A DNA stretch of 64,000 bases from an uncultured Chlorobiaceae bacterium (GCA_903882665.1 CAIRXW010000023.1:1-64000), one strand, 5' to 3'. Numbered from the stretch's first letter, positions 18,309 to 29,309 are shown. Notes: a model not told the origin generated them from the letters alone. Numbers and translations: made by a program.

Positions 18309-18462
18309 TCTCTTGCTCTTGATTATCTGGACTTTTGCGGAAAAATAAAGTTCGTTAATGTAAATTATTCCACTTAATTCTACAAATTATACCTTATATC
18401 TCAAAAGGAATTCCCTGAGGAGCCTGTACCAACTTTTTTTTATCAAGACCGCATCTGTTCTT

Positions 18463-19776
18463 ATGAAGCCTTTAATTGCTCTGGTGGGCCGTCCTAACGT
18501 CGGCAAATCAACCCTGTTCAACCGAATCCTGCGACAACGAAGCGCCATCGTCGATCCAACTCCCGGCGTTACAAGAGACCGCCATATCGCAGAGGGCGAG
18601 TGGCAAGGCAAGGAGTTTTTGCTTATGGATACCGGGGGCTACAATGCCGAGGGTGACATCATCAGCGTGGCGATGCTTGAGCAGACACTGACGGCCATCC
18701 GTGATGCCGATATTGTTATCTTTTTAACCGATGTTCGTGCAGGCCTCTCCTACGGAGATCTCGAACTCGGCCGGCTGCTGCAGCGAACCTTCCGACACAA
18801 GCAGCTTTTCTTTGCCGTCAACAAGGTTGAAACCCCGCAGCTCACCATTGACGCGGCCTCGTTCATCAGTACCGGATTTACCAACCCTTATTTTATCTCG
18901 GCAAGAGACGGGAGCGGGGTTGCCGACATGCTTGATGAGATCCTTGAGTCGCTGCCTGAAACAGAGAGAGAGCACAGCAACAAAGCGTGTGCCACCCAAC
19001 TGGCCGTGGTCGGGAGGCCGAATGTGGGAAAATCAAGTTTTGTCAATGCCCTGCTTGGTTCAAACCGTCTGATTGTGTCGAACATCCCGGGCACCACACG
19101 CGATGCCATCGACAGCCACTTTACCCGCAAGCAGGAGGATTTTGTCCTGATTGATACGGCGGGGCTGAGAAAACGAACAAAGATTGATGCGGGCATTGAG
19201 TACTACAGCTCGCTGAGAACCGAAAAGGCCATTGAGCGCTGCGATGTTGCCCTTGTGATGCTTGATGCTGCTCCGGGCATCGAAAAGCAGGATATGAAAA
19301 TCATCAATATGGCCGTTGAGCGCAAAAAAGGGGCGCTCCTCTTGATCAATAAATGGGATCTGATCGAAAAGGATTCAAAGACAAGCAAGATTTATGAGGA
19401 GGACCTCCGGATGAACATGGGTAACCTCTCTTATGTTCCGGTGCTCTTTATTTCGGCGCTCACCAAAAAGAACCTCTACCGGGCAATCGATACGGCACAG
19501 GAGATCTGCCGGAACCGCTCCCGGAAAATCAGCACCAGCGTGCTCAACAAATTTCTTGAAGAGGCGCTTTCACAGACGCACGTCTCCACAAAAACAGGTA
19601 AAGAGCTGAAAATCAAGTACATGACCCAAATCAATGCCGCCTGGCCGGTCTTTGCCTTTTTCTGCAATGACCCTCTTTTGGTGCAGGCCAATTTCAGGAA
19701 GTTTCTTGAAAACAAGCTTCGTGAACATTTCAAGCTGGAGGGGGTGCCCATTTCGATGCGTTTCATGCAGAAATGA
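18463..19776 (+). CDS. der: Ribosome-assembly GTPase Der (EngA)
   Basis: The 437-residue protein has two consecutive GTPase domains. Each has its own P-loop (GRPNVGKST near residue 8 and GRPNVGKSS near 181), a G3 motif (DTGGY, DTAGL) and a G4 (NKVE, NKWD). A C-terminal KH-like domain follows from about 355. Der is an essential factor in maturation of the 50S subunit. It is divergent from the ribosomal-protein cluster and followed by the Mrp-type gene after 63 bp. Confidence 0.98.
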   Translation: MKPLIALVGRPNVGKSTLFNRILRQRSAIVDPTPGVTRDRHIAEGEWQGKEFLLMDTGGYNAEGDIISVAMLEQTLTAIRDADIVIFLTDVRAGLSYGDLELGRLLQRTFRHKQLFFAVNKVETPQLTIDAASFISTGFTNPYFISARDGSGVADMLDEILESLPETEREHSNKACATQLAVVGRPNVGKSSFVNALLGSNRLIVSNIPGTTRDAIDSHFTRKQEDFVLIDTAGLRKRTKIDAGIEYYSSLRTEKAIERCDVALVMLDAAPGIEKQDMKIINMAVERKKGALLLINKWDLIEKDSKTSKIYEEDLRMNMGNLSYVPVLFISALTKKNLYRAIDTAQEICRNRSRKISTSVLNKFLEEALSQTHVSTKTGKELKIKYMTQINAAWPVFAFFCNDPLLVQANFRKFLENKLREHFKLEGVPISMRFMQK

Positions 19777-19839
19777 GCGAATGGCCGCCAATAAACCATA
19801 ACTCTCTTTTTTTTGCAACATAATAAACAATAACACCCT

Positions 19840-20733
19840 ATGACGACACTCCATGATGAATCCACACACTCATCCTGCAACCATCATCAAGGCAATGATC
19901 AGCCAGCACATGCATCCTGCGGTCATCATAACTGCAATCATGACCGTCCGCTGAAAGAGGTAAAAGAGATTATTGCGGTGGCTTCGGGAAAGGGCGGAGT
20001 CGGAAAATCGACCTTTGCCGTCAACCTTGCCATCACCTTGGCCCAAACAGGCGCAAAAGTAGGCCTGATTGATGCCGATCTTTACGGCCCGAGCATTCCA
20101 ACCATGTTCGGACTCCTTGATGCCAAACCGGAAGTTGAAGGGAAAAATCTTGTCCCGCTGGAAAAATGGGGCGTCAAACTGATGTCCATCGGTTTTTTGA
20201 TCGAAAGCGATACGGCCGTGATCTGGCGGGGGCCAATGGTCTCGAACGCTGTCAAGCAGTTTATCAATGACGTGGATTGGAAGGAGCTCGATTACCTGAT
20301 TTTCGATCTTCCTCCCGGTACCGGGGATGTCCAGATCACCATCGCCCAGACTATTCCCCTGACAGGTGCCATTATTGTGACAACGCCGCAGGATGTGGCC
20401 ATTGCCGATGTATCGAAAGCGGTGAGCATGTTCCGCAAGGTCAATGTCCCTATTCTCGGAGTGGTCGAAAACATGAGCTATTACGAACTGCCGGACGGAA
20501 CGAAAGACTATATTTTCGGGCACCACGGAGGAGAGATCTTTGCCCGTACCCAAGGGCTCACCTTCCTCGGCTCCATCCCGATCGACCGGGCGGTGCGCGA
20601 AGGCGGTGACAGCGGAACTCCCTGTCTGCTCAGCCACCCCGATTCATCGACATCGAAAGCGATTAATCAGGCTGGCATGGAGGTTGTCCGCAGGATTTCG
20701 ATCATGAAAGCAGAAAACGGTGACAAACAATGA
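19840..20733 (+). CDS. Mrp/ApbC-type iron-sulfur carrier ATPase with Cys/His-rich N-terminus
   Basis: The 297-residue protein has a deviant Walker A motif (ASGKGGVGKSTFAVNLA, near residue 50) and the Mrp signatures LIDADLYGPSIPTMFG and DLPPGTGDVQ. Mrp/ApbC proteins bind and transfer [4Fe-4S] clusters. Two features are unusual. The CxxC pair normally found after ENMS is missing (ENMSYYELPDGTKDYIFG). The first 35 residues are rich in Cys and His (CNHH, CGHHNCNHD) in place of the common N-terminal MIP18 domain. That extension may bind metal and substitute for the missing cysteines; this is inference. A NifU-like scaffold gene follows 102 bp downstream, consistent with cluster assembly. Confidence 0.93.
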   Translation: MTTLHDESTHSSCNHHQGNDQPAHASCGHHNCNHDRPLKEVKEIIAVASGKGGVGKSTFAVNLAITLAQTGAKVGLIDADLYGPSIPTMFGLLDAKPEVEGKNLVPLEKWGVKLMSIGFLIESDTAVIWRGPMVSNAVKQFINDVDWKELDYLIFDLPPGTGDVQITIAQTIPLTGAIIVTTPQDVAIADVSKAVSMFRKVNVPILGVVENMSYYELPDGTKDYIFGHHGGEIFARTQGLTFLGSIPIDRAVREGGDSGTPCLLSHPDSSTSKAINQAGMEVVRRISIMKAENGDKQ

Positions 20734-20835
20734 TGAATTTCATATTGTTTTTTTCCGCAAGAGGTTTGATATTGCGTTCTGTTCTGTGAATAAAAAGGTT
20801 ACCACTATTTCCAACCATTGTAAACCAACCATACC

Positions 20836-21096
20836 ATGAGTTCCAGCAAGGATTATCTGCCAAACAGCGATGCGCTCTACGACCGCGTTATTGCCGCACT
20901 TGAAACGGTACGCCCTTATCTGCAGGTTGATGGTGGCGATTGTCAGATTGTCGGCATTACCAAAGATATGACCGTTGATGTAAAACTGCTTGGCGCATGC
21001 GGTTCATGCCCGATGAGCACCCTTACCCTGCGTGCCGGTGTCGAACAGGCGATCAAAAAAGCAGTTCCGGAAATTGTTCGCGTTGAATCAGTCTAA
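20836..21096 (+). CDS. NifU C-terminal-domain iron-sulfur scaffold
   Basis: This 86-residue protein is a stand-alone NifU C-terminal domain. It contains VDGGDCQIVGI and the cluster-binding LLGACGSCPMSTLTLRAGVE with the C-x2-C pair. Such proteins (Nfu type) carry [4Fe-4S] or [2Fe-2S] clusters to apoproteins. It lies downstream of the Mrp-type ATPase on the same strand and converges on ftsK with a 4-bp gap. Confidence 0.95.
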   Translation: MSSSKDYLPNSDALYDRVIAALETVRPYLQVDGGDCQIVGITKDMTVDVKLLGACGSCPMSTLTLRAGVEQAIKKAVPEIVRVESV

Positions 21097-21100
21097 AAAC

Positions 21101-23566
21101 TCATCCGTCGAGATTTCGCAATAAAAGTTCGAGGGAGTCTTCATTGTTGATGAGGACTTCCCGTGCTTTGCTCCCGTCGGCCTCGCTGACAATGCCGCTG
21201 TATTCGAGCTGATCCATAACCCGACCTGCGCGGCTGAATCCAAGCCGAAGACGCCTCTGCAACAGCGAAACACTTGCCTGCTGATGCGTCACCACAAGCC
21301 TTGCGGCTTCTTCAAACATGCTGTCCTTGCCATCTTTTTCCTGGTATCCCGACGACGACATACCGTTGCCCTTCTGCACATCCGGAGTGGGAAGCACATA
21401 CATATTTTTCAGGGCATGTTGCTTACCGATGAAGGAGGTAATCTCTTCGACCTCACCCGATGAGACGAATGGCCCCTGGATACGCATCGATTTCGGCTGG
21501 TTTGACGGCTGATAGAGCATGTCGCCATTACCAAGAAGCTGTTCAGCCCCGGAGCCATCAAGAATAGTGCGTGAATCGACCCTGCTGGCCACCTGGAAGG
21601 CAATCCGGGCAGGAAAGTTGGCCTTGATGATACCGGTAATGACATCAACGGAGGGGCGCTGGGTCGCTACAATCAGGTGAATACCCACCGCGCGGGCGAG
21701 CTGGGCAATCCTGATGATCGGCTCTTCAACATCCCTGCCAGCAGTAATCATAAGATCAGCAAGCTCATCAATTACAACAACAATGTAGGGCAGGGCCTCC
21801 TCAGGAATACGGCGGTTGTGATCGCCGATATTGCGGACACCCGCTTTTTCAAGGGTCTCATACCGGATCTCCATCTCTTTTACGACGCACTTCAGCGCAT
21901 AAACCGCCTTCTGGGGATCAGTGATAATCTGCTCATCAATACCAGGAAAACGCATAAGAAAATGATTTTTCAGATGCTGGTACTGAAAAAGCTCTACCCG
22001 TTTTGGATCAATCAGCACAAACTTGACCTTGTCGGGACTGCAAGCATAGAGGAGGCTGGAGATAATGACATTGATGCAGACCGACTTTCCGGCTCCCGTC
22101 GCACCGGCAATCAAAAGATGCGGCATCGTGGCCAGATCGGCAATATAGACCTCATTCGTGATGGTTTTGCCAAGCACAATCGGCAGCATCATGGTGCTGT
22201 TCTTGAATTTTTCAACCTGCAGCACGGAACGAAGCCAGACCGTTTTCGGCTTGCCATTGGGAATCTCAACACCAACGGCATTCTTGCCGGGAATGGGGGC
22301 GATGATACGAATACCTCGTGCCGAGAGCGCCATGGCAAGGTCATTTTCAAGGGATTTGACCCGGCTGACCTTGACATCCGGTTCAAGCTCCAGTTCAAAA
22401 AGGGTGACACGGGGGCCGACGGTGGTTGCAATCCTCTTTACCTCTATTTTGTAGATCTTGAGTTTCTCAAGCAGCTTCTGCTTGCTTTCGGCCAGATGCT
22501 GCTCATCAATCTCGTCATTGTCGTCCGGCACTTTCTCCAGAAGGTCGATTGAGGGAAAGCGGTAGGGCTCGCGATCTTTGGTCTGCACTTTCAGACTGCG
22601 CTCGTCAAGGTCTGCCTCTTTTTCATGGACCGCCTTGTTAATGATCATCTCTGGCTCTCCGGGCACCTTTGCCTGCTGCACCAATGGAGGTGGCTCATCA
22701 ATTAATGGCTCTGGCAGTAAGATCTCCGGCAAAAAAAGCTCATTCTGCATCGGAGCAACCGGTGGAACTGAACCTGCGGATTCCAGTGCCTTCACTTTCT
22801 GCGCCTCTTTTTTCAACTCCTCTTTTTTCAGCAACTCCTTTTTCATCACCAGCTTTCTCTGCTCCTCCTTTTTCTGCTCTCTCTCTTTGGCCTTCTGCCT
22901 CTTTTGCTCAGCCTTTTTTTTCCACCTCTCAGCTTCTTTTGCCCTGAAGGCAGCGAACGTCTTGATGCTTCTTTTGATAATGGGCAACAGGATTACCTTG
23001 CCAGCTTCGAGAAAACCCTTCCCCATGTAGATGGTCAAGACAAGGGCAATAACAGCAAGAAGAACCGACGATGCCGTAACACCAATCACGATCGAAAGAA
23101 ACTCGGCAACCATACGCCCGATCGCTCCTGCCATGAAATCACTGAATGGCGCAGAGGTAAGTCCGAAAATGGTTGCGACATCAAGTGAAATGAAAAGCGT
23201 GTAGAGAGAAAAAAGAATGGCTGGCTTGAGGCTTTTGGCCCGCATGAGCAACCAGCCCCACAAAAAGATTGAGGTTACCGGAAGCAGTACCGAATAACCA
23301 AGAAATGAACGGATAAAAAAGTCTGAAATCCTTGCTCCAAATAACCCGAACGGATTGTGTATGTTTTCAGCCGCGCCTCTTGCCGCCTTGATGGAAATAT
23401 CGTACCAGGCAAGCGCACCAAAACTTGCCTGATCATCCGGATGAAAACAGAGAAGGGCTCCGATCAAAAAGAGGGCAAGCAGCATAAGCACCATGCCGCC
23501 TATCTCTTTTTGCAGTGCCTTCATGTTCAGAGTACTCGCCCTGCTGCCTTTGCTGCTATTTTTCAT
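21101..23566 (-). CDS. ftsK: DNA translocase FtsK
   Basis: The 821-residue protein (ATG at 23566; a GTG two codons upstream is possible) has four N-terminal transmembrane helices within about residues 20-190. A charged coiled-coil linker rich in K, E and Q follows at about 210-265. The motor domain carries Walker A (GATGAGKSVCINVI) and Walker B (YIVVVIDELADLM). The C-terminal gamma winged helix (about 750-815, RRLRLGFSRAGRVMDQLE) reads KOPS sites. FtsK pumps chromosome ends through the closing septum and activates XerCD. The linker is short compared with that of E. coli. Confidence 0.97.
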   Translation of the reverse strand: MKNSSKGSRASTLNMKALQKEIGGMVLMLLALFLIGALLCFHPDDQASFGALAWYDISIKAARGAAENIHNPFGLFGARISDFFIRSFLGYSVLLPVTSIFLWGWLLMRAKSLKPAILFSLYTLFISLDVATIFGLTSAPFSDFMAGAIGRMVAEFLSIVIGVTASSVLLAVIALVLTIYMGKGFLEAGKVILLPIIKRSIKTFAAFRAKEAERWKKKAEQKRQKAKEREQKKEEQRKLVMKKELLKKEELKKEAQKVKALESAGSVPPVAPMQNELFLPEILLPEPLIDEPPPLVQQAKVPGEPEMIINKAVHEKEADLDERSLKVQTKDREPYRFPSIDLLEKVPDDNDEIDEQHLAESKQKLLEKLKIYKIEVKRIATTVGPRVTLFELELEPDVKVSRVKSLENDLAMALSARGIRIIAPIPGKNAVGVEIPNGKPKTVWLRSVLQVEKFKNSTMMLPIVLGKTITNEVYIADLATMPHLLIAGATGAGKSVCINVIISSLLYACSPDKVKFVLIDPKRVELFQYQHLKNHFLMRFPGIDEQIITDPQKAVYALKCVVKEMEIRYETLEKAGVRNIGDHNRRIPEEALPYIVVVIDELADLMITAGRDVEEPIIRIAQLARAVGIHLIVATQRPSVDVITGIIKANFPARIAFQVASRVDSRTILDGSGAEQLLGNGDMLYQPSNQPKSMRIQGPFVSSGEVEEITSFIGKQHALKNMYVLPTPDVQKGNGMSSSGYQEKDGKDSMFEEAARLVVTHQQASVSLLQRRLRLGFSRAGRVMDQLEYSGIVSEADGSKAREVLINNEDSLELLLRNLDG

Positions 23567-23605
23567 TTTCACCCGACAAACTGCTCCTGTAATACTTTAT
23601 CATAT

Positions 23606-24703
23606 TCACCCCAAAGAGGTTGTAACAAACGGAAGGTGCCTGATCACACCGGCATGGAAGTTCCCGCGAACTTCAACCAGAATGGGAGTACCCACATTGA
23701 TGTATTCACGCAAAACATTGCAGGTACCAACAGGCTCCTTGAGCGTTGGCGAAAGGGTGCCGCTGCAAACCCGGCCAATCTCTTCTCGACCGCTGTTATA
23801 GACCTTGCAATGCTGACGAGGAAGAGCGCGGCCATCAAGCGAGAAACCGGCGACTCCCCTCTTCAGACTGAGCGCAACCTGCTGGCAAGCCTCCCGGCCA
23901 ATAAAATCTCCTTTATCCATTTTGACCACCCATTTCAACCTCGCTTCAAGCGGATTGGTACTGTGATCAATCTCATGACCGTAGAGGGAGTAACCCATCT
24001 CAAGGCGGAGCGTGTCGCGTGCACCAAGGCCGACAGGCTGAATACCACTCTCTTTGCCCGCTTCAAACAGCGCCTCCCATAAAGGTAAAGCCATCTCATT
24101 CGGCAGGCAGATCTCTACTCCCTTTTCACCGGTATAACCTGTTCGTGCAATCATCACCTCTGAGCCCTGGAAAGGGAGTTTGCAGAAATGAAAAGAGCCA
24201 AGCGCATCAATGTCAAGCGCAGGAAAAACCGTTGCAAGAATATCCAGGGCAAGAGGTCCCTGCAGGGCGATCAAAGAGAGTTGGTCGGTATGATCCTCAA
24301 GCTCAACACCTTCAAAGGCTCCTATATGCTGCTGCAGCCACTCAAAATCCTTGGGGGCATTGCTCGCATTGACAATAAGAAAAAAGGTTTCACGGTCGAT
24401 GCGGTAGATAATCAGGTCATCAACAATTCCACCATGAGGGTAGAGCATGAGGTTGTACTGCGCCTGACCATCTCCCGCCTTGTCAAGATCATTGGTTGTC
24501 ATGTGCTGGAGAAACTCTTTTGCCCTTGCACCCCTGACATAAAAATTGCCCATGTGCGACACATCAAAAAGCCCTGCCGCGTTGCGTACAGCATTGTGCT
24601 CGGCAATAATTCCCCTGTACTGTACCGGCATAAGATAGCCACCGAAATCGATAATTTTAGCTCCAGCCTCTTCATGCCAGGAGTACAATGCTGTTTTTTT
24701 CAT
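23606..24703 (-). CDS. gcvT: Glycine cleavage system T protein (aminomethyltransferase)
   Basis: The 365-residue protein starts [16 protein letters not shown] and shows GcvT landmarks: [40 protein letters not shown] and [22 protein letters not shown]. The catalytic Asp lies in IVDD. It transfers the aminomethyl group of glycine from the H protein to tetrahydrofolate. gcvH and gcvP are not in the window. It lies upstream of ftsK on the same strand with a 39-bp gap. The 250 bp before its start contain no other gene. Confidence 0.97.
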   Translation of the reverse strand: MKKTALYSWHEEAGAKIIDFGGYLMPVQYRGIIAEHNAVRNAAGLFDVSHMGNFYVRGARAKEFLQHMTTNDLDKAGDGQAQYNLMLYPHGGIVDDLIIYRIDRETFFLIVNASNAPKDFEWLQQHIGAFEGVELEDHTDQLSLIALQGPLALDILATVFPALDIDALGSFHFCKLPFQGSEVMIARTGYTGEKGVEICLPNEMALPLWEALFEAGKESGIQPVGLGARDTLRLEMGYSLYGHEIDHSTNPLEARLKWVVKMDKGDFIGREACQQVALSLKRGVAGFSLDGRALPRQHCKVYNSGREEIGRVCSGTLSPTLKEPVGTCNVLREYINVGTPILVEVRGNFHAGVIRHLPFVTTSLG

Positions 24704-24954
24704 AACGACCCTACGACTAAAGTTATTGAGCTGAGTTACAACTGACTGTAAAAAAACATTTAAACAGGGAAATCAAAGCTTTTTTTCCAATGACCTGAAA
24801 TTTTCCATAGCAGGCAGGCTCCATACGCATACGCGAAACAGCGAATATAAGAATACGGATTTCTTGCAGAAGAGGGTGGAAAAAAATTTCAGCAGCAATA
24901 AAACAATGTCCTCGATTAATCAGGGAGTCCGACTCACTTGTTCGTATCGGAGGT

Positions 24955-25599
24955 TCACCTTCCCCGGCAAATAATAATGTCATTGGCCAGCTCATTGCGA
25001 TCATCAGCTTTCAGCGGGAAATGGGCTGCGAGGATTTCGGCGCACCGGTCGACCGCTGCACATATTGCTGCGGCCTGCCCTTTGCTTTTGATACCACAGA
25101 TAATGGTATCGACAATTTCCTGCCAGACATTCCGATCAACTTTCGCGTTAATGCCTTGATCAGCAATCACTCGGACGCTGCGTTCAAAGAGGGTTATATA
25201 GATTAAAATGCCGGTATGGTCAACAGTCAGGTTGATATTCCTGTGATAAAACGATTGAATGGCTGCCTCTTCAACCTCTTCCTTCATGTCCGAGGCTTTG
25301 ACAAAAAGACGTTTGAGTGTATTGACCCGTTTTATCAGTTCATGAAGCACAATGAACGACAGACCAAAAATCTCAAGAAAGAACCACATACTATCCTGGC
25401 CGGCAACCCTCGCCACTGCAATACCAAGGAGCACTGCCAGAAGCGAGCTGCCGATCATGCTTGCAAGAGGATAGTGGTAGCTGGATGGAACCACCATGAC
25501 AGCGATCTCTCCCGAAGTACGTTTTTCCGCCTCCGCTATTCGCGCCTCAATCTGAAGGCGCGCGGCGGCTGTAAGGAATTTTTCTGCTGGATCACTCAT
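24955..25599 (-). CDS. TPM-domain membrane protein
   Basis: From the ATG at 25599 (MSDPAEKFLTAAARLQIEAR) the protein has 214 residues. It contains a TPM domain (IAEAEKRTSGEIAVMVVPSS, then TGILIYITLFERSVRVIADQGI) interrupted by two hydrophobic helices at about residues 45-95. The frame opens 11 codons earlier, overlapping the upstream gene, but AAAGAGATCAAG precedes the chosen ATG. TPM domains bind metal or act as weak phosphatases, and paired TPM genes with lemA are common; the exact role is unknown. It is the third gene of the lemA operon. Confidence 0.85.
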   Translation of the reverse strand: MSDPAEKFLTAAARLQIEARIAEAEKRTSGEIAVMVVPSSYHYPLASMIGSSLLAVLLGIAVARVAGQDSMWFFLEIFGLSFIVLHELIKRVNTLKRLFVKASDMKEEVEEAAIQSFYHRNINLTVDHTGILIYITLFERSVRVIADQGINAKVDRNVWQEIVDTIICGIKSKGQAAAICAAVDRCAEILAAHFPLKADDRNELANDIIICRGR

Positions 25600-25625
25600 C
25601 TTGATCTCTTTATTATATGTGGCAT

Positions 25626-26387
25626 TTACCAATCCCCTGACGCTCCACCGCCGCCAAAACCACCGCCGCCGCCACTGAAACCGCCTCCTCCACCGCCACT
25701 TCCACCTCCAAAACCTCCCCCAAAAAATCCTCCTCCAAAACCGCCATTGGCCATCGGGCCGCCTCTGTGACCACGAAATATCTGGCTTACGAGGTAGATA
25801 AAGAAGAAAATGATGAATAACAGGGGAAATGAGGGCTTTTTGCCGTTCTGTTGGGGCTTTGCCTTGTACTCTCCATGAACCGCTGCAATAATCGACGTAA
25901 CCCCTTTGGTGAATCCTGCATCGAACTGCCCGGTCTTGAACGCGGGAACAATCTCGTCAGCAACAATTCGCCCGGCAAGAAGGTCGGTCAGACGTCCTTC
26001 CAGGCCGTAGCCAACCTCAATACGCACCTTGTGGTCATCGCGTGAGACAATGAGCAACACTCCGTTGTCGGAGCCTTTATGGCCTATCTTCCATGTCTCG
26101 GCAACCCGTATCGAAAAGTTCTCGCCTGGTTCGCCTTCCAGAGAAGGAACGGTCAGAATAACGATCTGCGTCGACTCGGCAGCTTCAAACTGCTGAAGCC
26201 GGGCCTCAAGCTCCGCCCTAACCGGTGCGGAGATCATGGCACCATAATCGTTGACCCGCCCTGAAAGAGCTGGCACCGGAATTGCCGCAAAGCTGCTGAG
26301 CGGGAGAAACCCAATCAGCGCAATCACCAGAAAGAGCATAACCCTGAGCCGGGATCGCATCAAGTTGTTCATGACAGGCCGCAACAT
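25626..26387 (-). CDS. TPM-domain protein, YgcG type, with glycine-rich tail
   Basis: The 253-residue protein has an N-terminal signal peptide (hydrophobic run ending SSFAAIPVP), a periplasmic TPM domain at about residues 40-175 (RVNDYGAMISAPVRAELEAR, RVAETWKIGHKGSDNGVLLI, RIEVGYGLEGRLTDL) and one transmembrane helix near 190-205. A tail made almost only of Gly, Phe and Ser (about 220-253) closes it. Its start overlaps the lemA stop (TGATG). The family partners LemA in the envelope; function is unproven. An internal ATG at 26369 is an alternative start. Confidence 0.88.
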   Translation of the reverse strand: MLRPVMNNLMRSRLRVMLFLVIALIGFLPLSSFAAIPVPALSGRVNDYGAMISAPVRAELEARLQQFEAAESTQIVILTVPSLEGEPGENFSIRVAETWKIGHKGSDNGVLLIVSRDDHKVRIEVGYGLEGRLTDLLAGRIVADEIVPAFKTGQFDAGFTKGVTSIIAAVHGEYKAKPQQNGKKPSFPLLFIIFFFIYLVSQIFRGHRGGPMANGGFGGGFFGGGFGGGSGGGGGGFSGGGGGFGGGGASGDW

Positions 26388-26974
26388 CAGAATTTGACTG
26401 CTGGCACCGCTTTTGCGGCTTCATCAGCCTTGAAGTACTCTTTGGCTTTCAGCTTCAGCATCAGGCTGTTGGTCATGGAGTCCGGAAACTTCCTGATTGA
26501 AAAGTTGAAAATTGCAACAGCCTCATTGTAGCGCTGACGGGCAACGCTGATCCGGTTTTCGGTGCCCTCAAGCTGATTCTGCAGATCGCGGAAGTTCTGG
26601 TTGGCCTTGAGTTCAGGATAGCGTTCTACCGCCACAAGCAGGCGTGACAGGCTTGAGGAAAGCCCACCCTGAGCGCTGGTAAATTTTGCCATGGCCGCAG
26701 GATCGCTCAGCATGGCAGGGGTAAGCTGAATGGAGCTCGCTTTTGCCCTTGCTTCCACTACCGCAGTCAGGGTCTCCTTTTCAAAGTTTGCCGCACCCTT
26801 GACCGTGGCCACAAGGTTCGGCACCAGGTCACCCCGCCGCTGCAACTGCGACTCAAGATCGCCCCACGAGCGATTGACAGCCTCTTCATTCTGCTGTATG
26901 GTGTTGTATCCGCACCCGGAAAGAGTGCTGAAAAAAAGAAAAAATGCAACAAGTCTTGCTATTGAGACCTTCAT
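26387..26974 (-). CDS. LemA-family lipoprotein
   Basis: The 195-residue protein starts at the ATG at 26974, preceded by a good ribosome-binding site (AAGGAGAGG). It has a lipoprotein signal peptide with lipobox LSGC. The conserved LemA motif ([35 protein letters not shown]) leads into a long helical region with [18 protein letters not shown] near the end. Function of LemA proteins is unknown. It heads the lemA-TPM-TPM operon; the open frame extends 37 codons upstream without signal features. Confidence 0.92.
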   Translation of the reverse strand: MKVSIARLVAFFLFFSTLSGCGYNTIQQNEEAVNRSWGDLESQLQRRGDLVPNLVATVKGAANFEKETLTAVVEARAKASSIQLTPAMLSDPAAMAKFTSAQGGLSSSLSRLLVAVERYPELKANQNFRDLQNQLEGTENRISVARQRYNEAVAIFNFSIRKFPDSMTNSLMLKLKAKEYFKADEAAKAVPAVKF

Positions 26975-27045
26975 AATCCTCTCCTTGCTCTGGTTTGCGC
27001 TGTTAATCATATCAAAAAAAATACAAAAATTATACCATTTATTAG

Positions 27046-27101
27046 AAAAAAGCATCACGGTGCCATTGGTCACGCCCGGCGCCACACAAATAGTGGCACC
27101 G
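27046..27101 (-). terminator. Probable terminator after the RelA/SpoT gene
   Basis: Ten bases after the RelA/SpoT stop codon there is an 8-bp perfect inverted repeat (CGGTGCCA / TGGCACCG) around a 28-base GC-rich loop. On the minus strand it is followed after six bases by a T6 tract (A6 at 27046-27051). It separates this gene from the lemA operon on the same strand. Confidence 0.6.
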
Positions 27102-27110
27102 GTGAAGCGT

Positions 27111-29309
27111 TCAGTTTACAAGCCGTTCAACGGTGAAAATTCCCTGCACTTTTTTCAGTTTTTCCATCAGTGTGTGCAGTTTGTCTGCATTGCGAACGTA
27201 GATAATCATGGTACCAACAAACATTCCATCATGGGCGTTCAGCGAAATGGTGCGGATGTTGGTGTCGAATTTGGAGATAACCGTCGTGAGCTGGTTCATG
27301 ATACCAAGACGGTCTTCACCGACAATCTTGACGCCAGCAAGAAAATCGGTCTCAACTTTTCTGTTCCACGATACCGAGACCGTGCGCTCACTTTTGAGCA
27401 GATTTTCGTTACTGACATTGATGCAGTTCTTGCGGTGAATCTTGACACCCTCTGCGGTTACAAAGCCTATCACGTCATCACCGGGAACAGGCTGACAGCA
27501 GTTCGCGTAGGCGTATGCAATATTGTTCATACCGGCAATAACGACCTCATCCTTTTTAGAAGAGGCTCCTTCATCTCCCTGTTCCTGACGGGCCTTCTGC
27601 AGATAATCCTCAACCTCACGCGCCTCCTCACTGAGGGTTTTTGCAACCGATTCCTCTTTGCGGAAATTTGTAACCCGCTCAATAACCTCTTCTCCGCTGA
27701 TCTGCTGGCTGCCAAGGGCGTTGAAAAAATCGGCCGGGGTTTTAAGGCCGTAACCCTTCACCTGCTGAATAATATCACTCTCCGAGAAAAGCCGTTTGGT
27801 ACCGGCAACCATTTTCTCCCATATTCCCCGCCCTTTCTCAATCTGCAACCGGCGATCTTCATTGATAGCCGATCGGATTTTCAGCTTTGCCCGCTGGGTT
27901 ACGACCATTTTGAGCCAGTCCGGTTTCGGTTTCTGGTTCTTCGAGGTAATGATTTCGATCCGGTCACCGGATTTAAGCTGCGCATTCAGTCGTACAATCT
28001 TGCCGTTCACCTTGGCACCGATACAGCCGTGGCCGATCTCCGTATGGATGGAATAGGCAAAATCAAGTGGCGTGGCATCTGCCGGCATGGTTTTCATATC
28101 TCCTTTCGGAGTAAAAACGTAGATCTCATCATGGTAGAGATTGAGCTTGAACCCCTCCATGAAAGAGGCCGCCGAATCGGCATCCTTGATCAGCTCTCTG
28201 GCCCAGCGAAGAAACGAATCGATGTTGACATCGTCCCGCGATATTTTCTCCTTGTAGCGCCAATGGGCCGCAACGCCGAGCTCGGCAAATTCATGCATGC
28301 GCTTCGTGCGAATCTGCAGTTCAACCATGTGACCTCTCGGACCAATAATCGCTGAATGAAGAGACTGGTATCCGTTATGCTTTGGCACCGAAATATAGTC
28401 CTTGAAATACTGCGGAACCGGGGGATATTTCTGCGTAATAAAACCGTAGACCGAAAAACAGTCGGCAATGCGCTCCGTATCGACAATCACCCGGATACCG
28501 TAAAGATCGTGGATATCCTCAAAGCTCCTGTTCTTGTTGCGCATCTTGTTGTAGATCGAAAAAAGATGCTTGGCCCGTCCCTGCACCTCTACCTTGAAAC
28601 CCTGCTGCTCAAGATCAGCCTTGATGGGTGCAATTATCTTGGCCAGATAGCTGACCCGATTACCCTTGCCCATGCGAAGTTTCTGCTGGAGAAACTCGTA
28701 CATCTCCGGATCGATGAATTTAAGTGCCAGGTTTTCGAACTCGACCCTCATTTTTCCAAGACCGAATCGGTGCGCAAGAGGAGCATAGATATCCCGTGTT
28801 TCCAGAGCAATCTTGAGCCGCCGATGCTCCGGTAGCGACTCGAGTGTTCGCATGTTGTGCAGACGGTCACAGAACTTGATGAGAATAACACGGATATCCT
28901 TGACCATCGAGAGCAGCATCTTGCGGAAACCTTCCGCCTGGGTCGTCTCCCGGTTGATCGTAATACCGGAAATCTTGGTCAGCCCTTCAACAATTTCGGC
29001 AACTTCAACACCAAGTTCAGCGACAATATCTTCAAAGGTGTAGCCGCTGTCCTCAATAACATCATGCAAAAGCGCTGCCGCCACAGAGACGTCATCAAGG
29101 GGAAGTTCATTGAGCAGAATGGTAGCAACTTCGACAGGGTGAAAGAAAAATGGTTCTCCTGATGCCCGTTTTTCGCCTTCATGTGCCCGATAGCACATAA
29201 AAAAGGCACGCTGAATCAGCGATTCATCAAAATTTTTGAGATTCTTGCGCGAAAGCTGGAGTATCTCGTGGAGTTTATTGTAATGATCCTTCCCTATCTG
29301 TGCTAACAT
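27111..29309 (-). CDS. RelA/SpoT-type bifunctional (p)ppGpp synthetase/hydrolase
   Basis: From the ATG at 29309 ([16 protein letters not shown]) the protein has 732 residues in the full RSH layout. The HD hydrolase domain at about 25-180 retains [12 protein letters not shown] and [12 protein letters not shown]. The synthetase domain at about 230-350 has [10 protein letters not shown] and [15 protein letters not shown] domain ([26 protein letters not shown]) and a C-terminal ACT domain follow. Because the HD residues are intact it should both make and degrade the stringent-response alarmone. Another 23 in-frame codons upstream look unconserved. It is the only RSH gene in the window. Confidence 0.95.
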   Translation of the reverse strand: MLAQIGKDHYNKLHEILQLSRKNLKNFDESLIQRAFFMCYRAHEGEKRASGEPFFFHPVEVATILLNELPLDDVSVAAALLHDVIEDSGYTFEDIVAELGVEVAEIVEGLTKISGITINRETTQAEGFRKMLLSMVKDIRVILIKFCDRLHNMRTLESLPEHRRLKIALETRDIYAPLAHRFGLGKMRVEFENLALKFIDPEMYEFLQQKLRMGKGNRVSYLAKIIAPIKADLEQQGFKVEVQGRAKHLFSIYNKMRNKNRSFEDIHDLYGIRVIVDTERIADCFSVYGFITQKYPPVPQYFKDYISVPKHNGYQSLHSAIIGPRGHMVELQIRTKRMHEFAELGVAAHWRYKEKISRDDVNIDSFLRWARELIKDADSAASFMEGFKLNLYHDEIYVFTPKGDMKTMPADATPLDFAYSIHTEIGHGCIGAKVNGKIVRLNAQLKSGDRIEIITSKNQKPKPDWLKMVVTQRAKLKIRSAINEDRRLQIEKGRGIWEKMVAGTKRLFSESDIIQQVKGYGLKTPADFFNALGSQQISGEEVIERVTNFRKEESVAKTLSEEAREVEDYLQKARQEQGDEGASSKKDEVVIAGMNNIAYAYANCCQPVPGDDVIGFVTAEGVKIHRKNCINVSNENLLKSERTVSVSWNRKVETDFLAGVKIVGEDRLGIMNQLTTVISKFDTNIRTISLNAHDGMFVGTMIIYVRNADKLHTLMEKLKKVQGIFTVERLVN

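Noticed and set aside
21677-22552. 291-codon plus-strand open frame opposite ftsK
   Set aside because: Runs antisense through the FtsK motor domain and has no independent features.
24704-24954. Possible glycine riboswitch or small gene before gcvT
   Set aside because: No paired aptamer-like structure or conserved frame could be seen in the 250-bp gap.
26730-28355. 541-codon open frame antisense to lemA and the RelA/SpoT gene
   Set aside because: It spans two well-conserved opposite-strand genes and their terminator, and its translation shows no domain.
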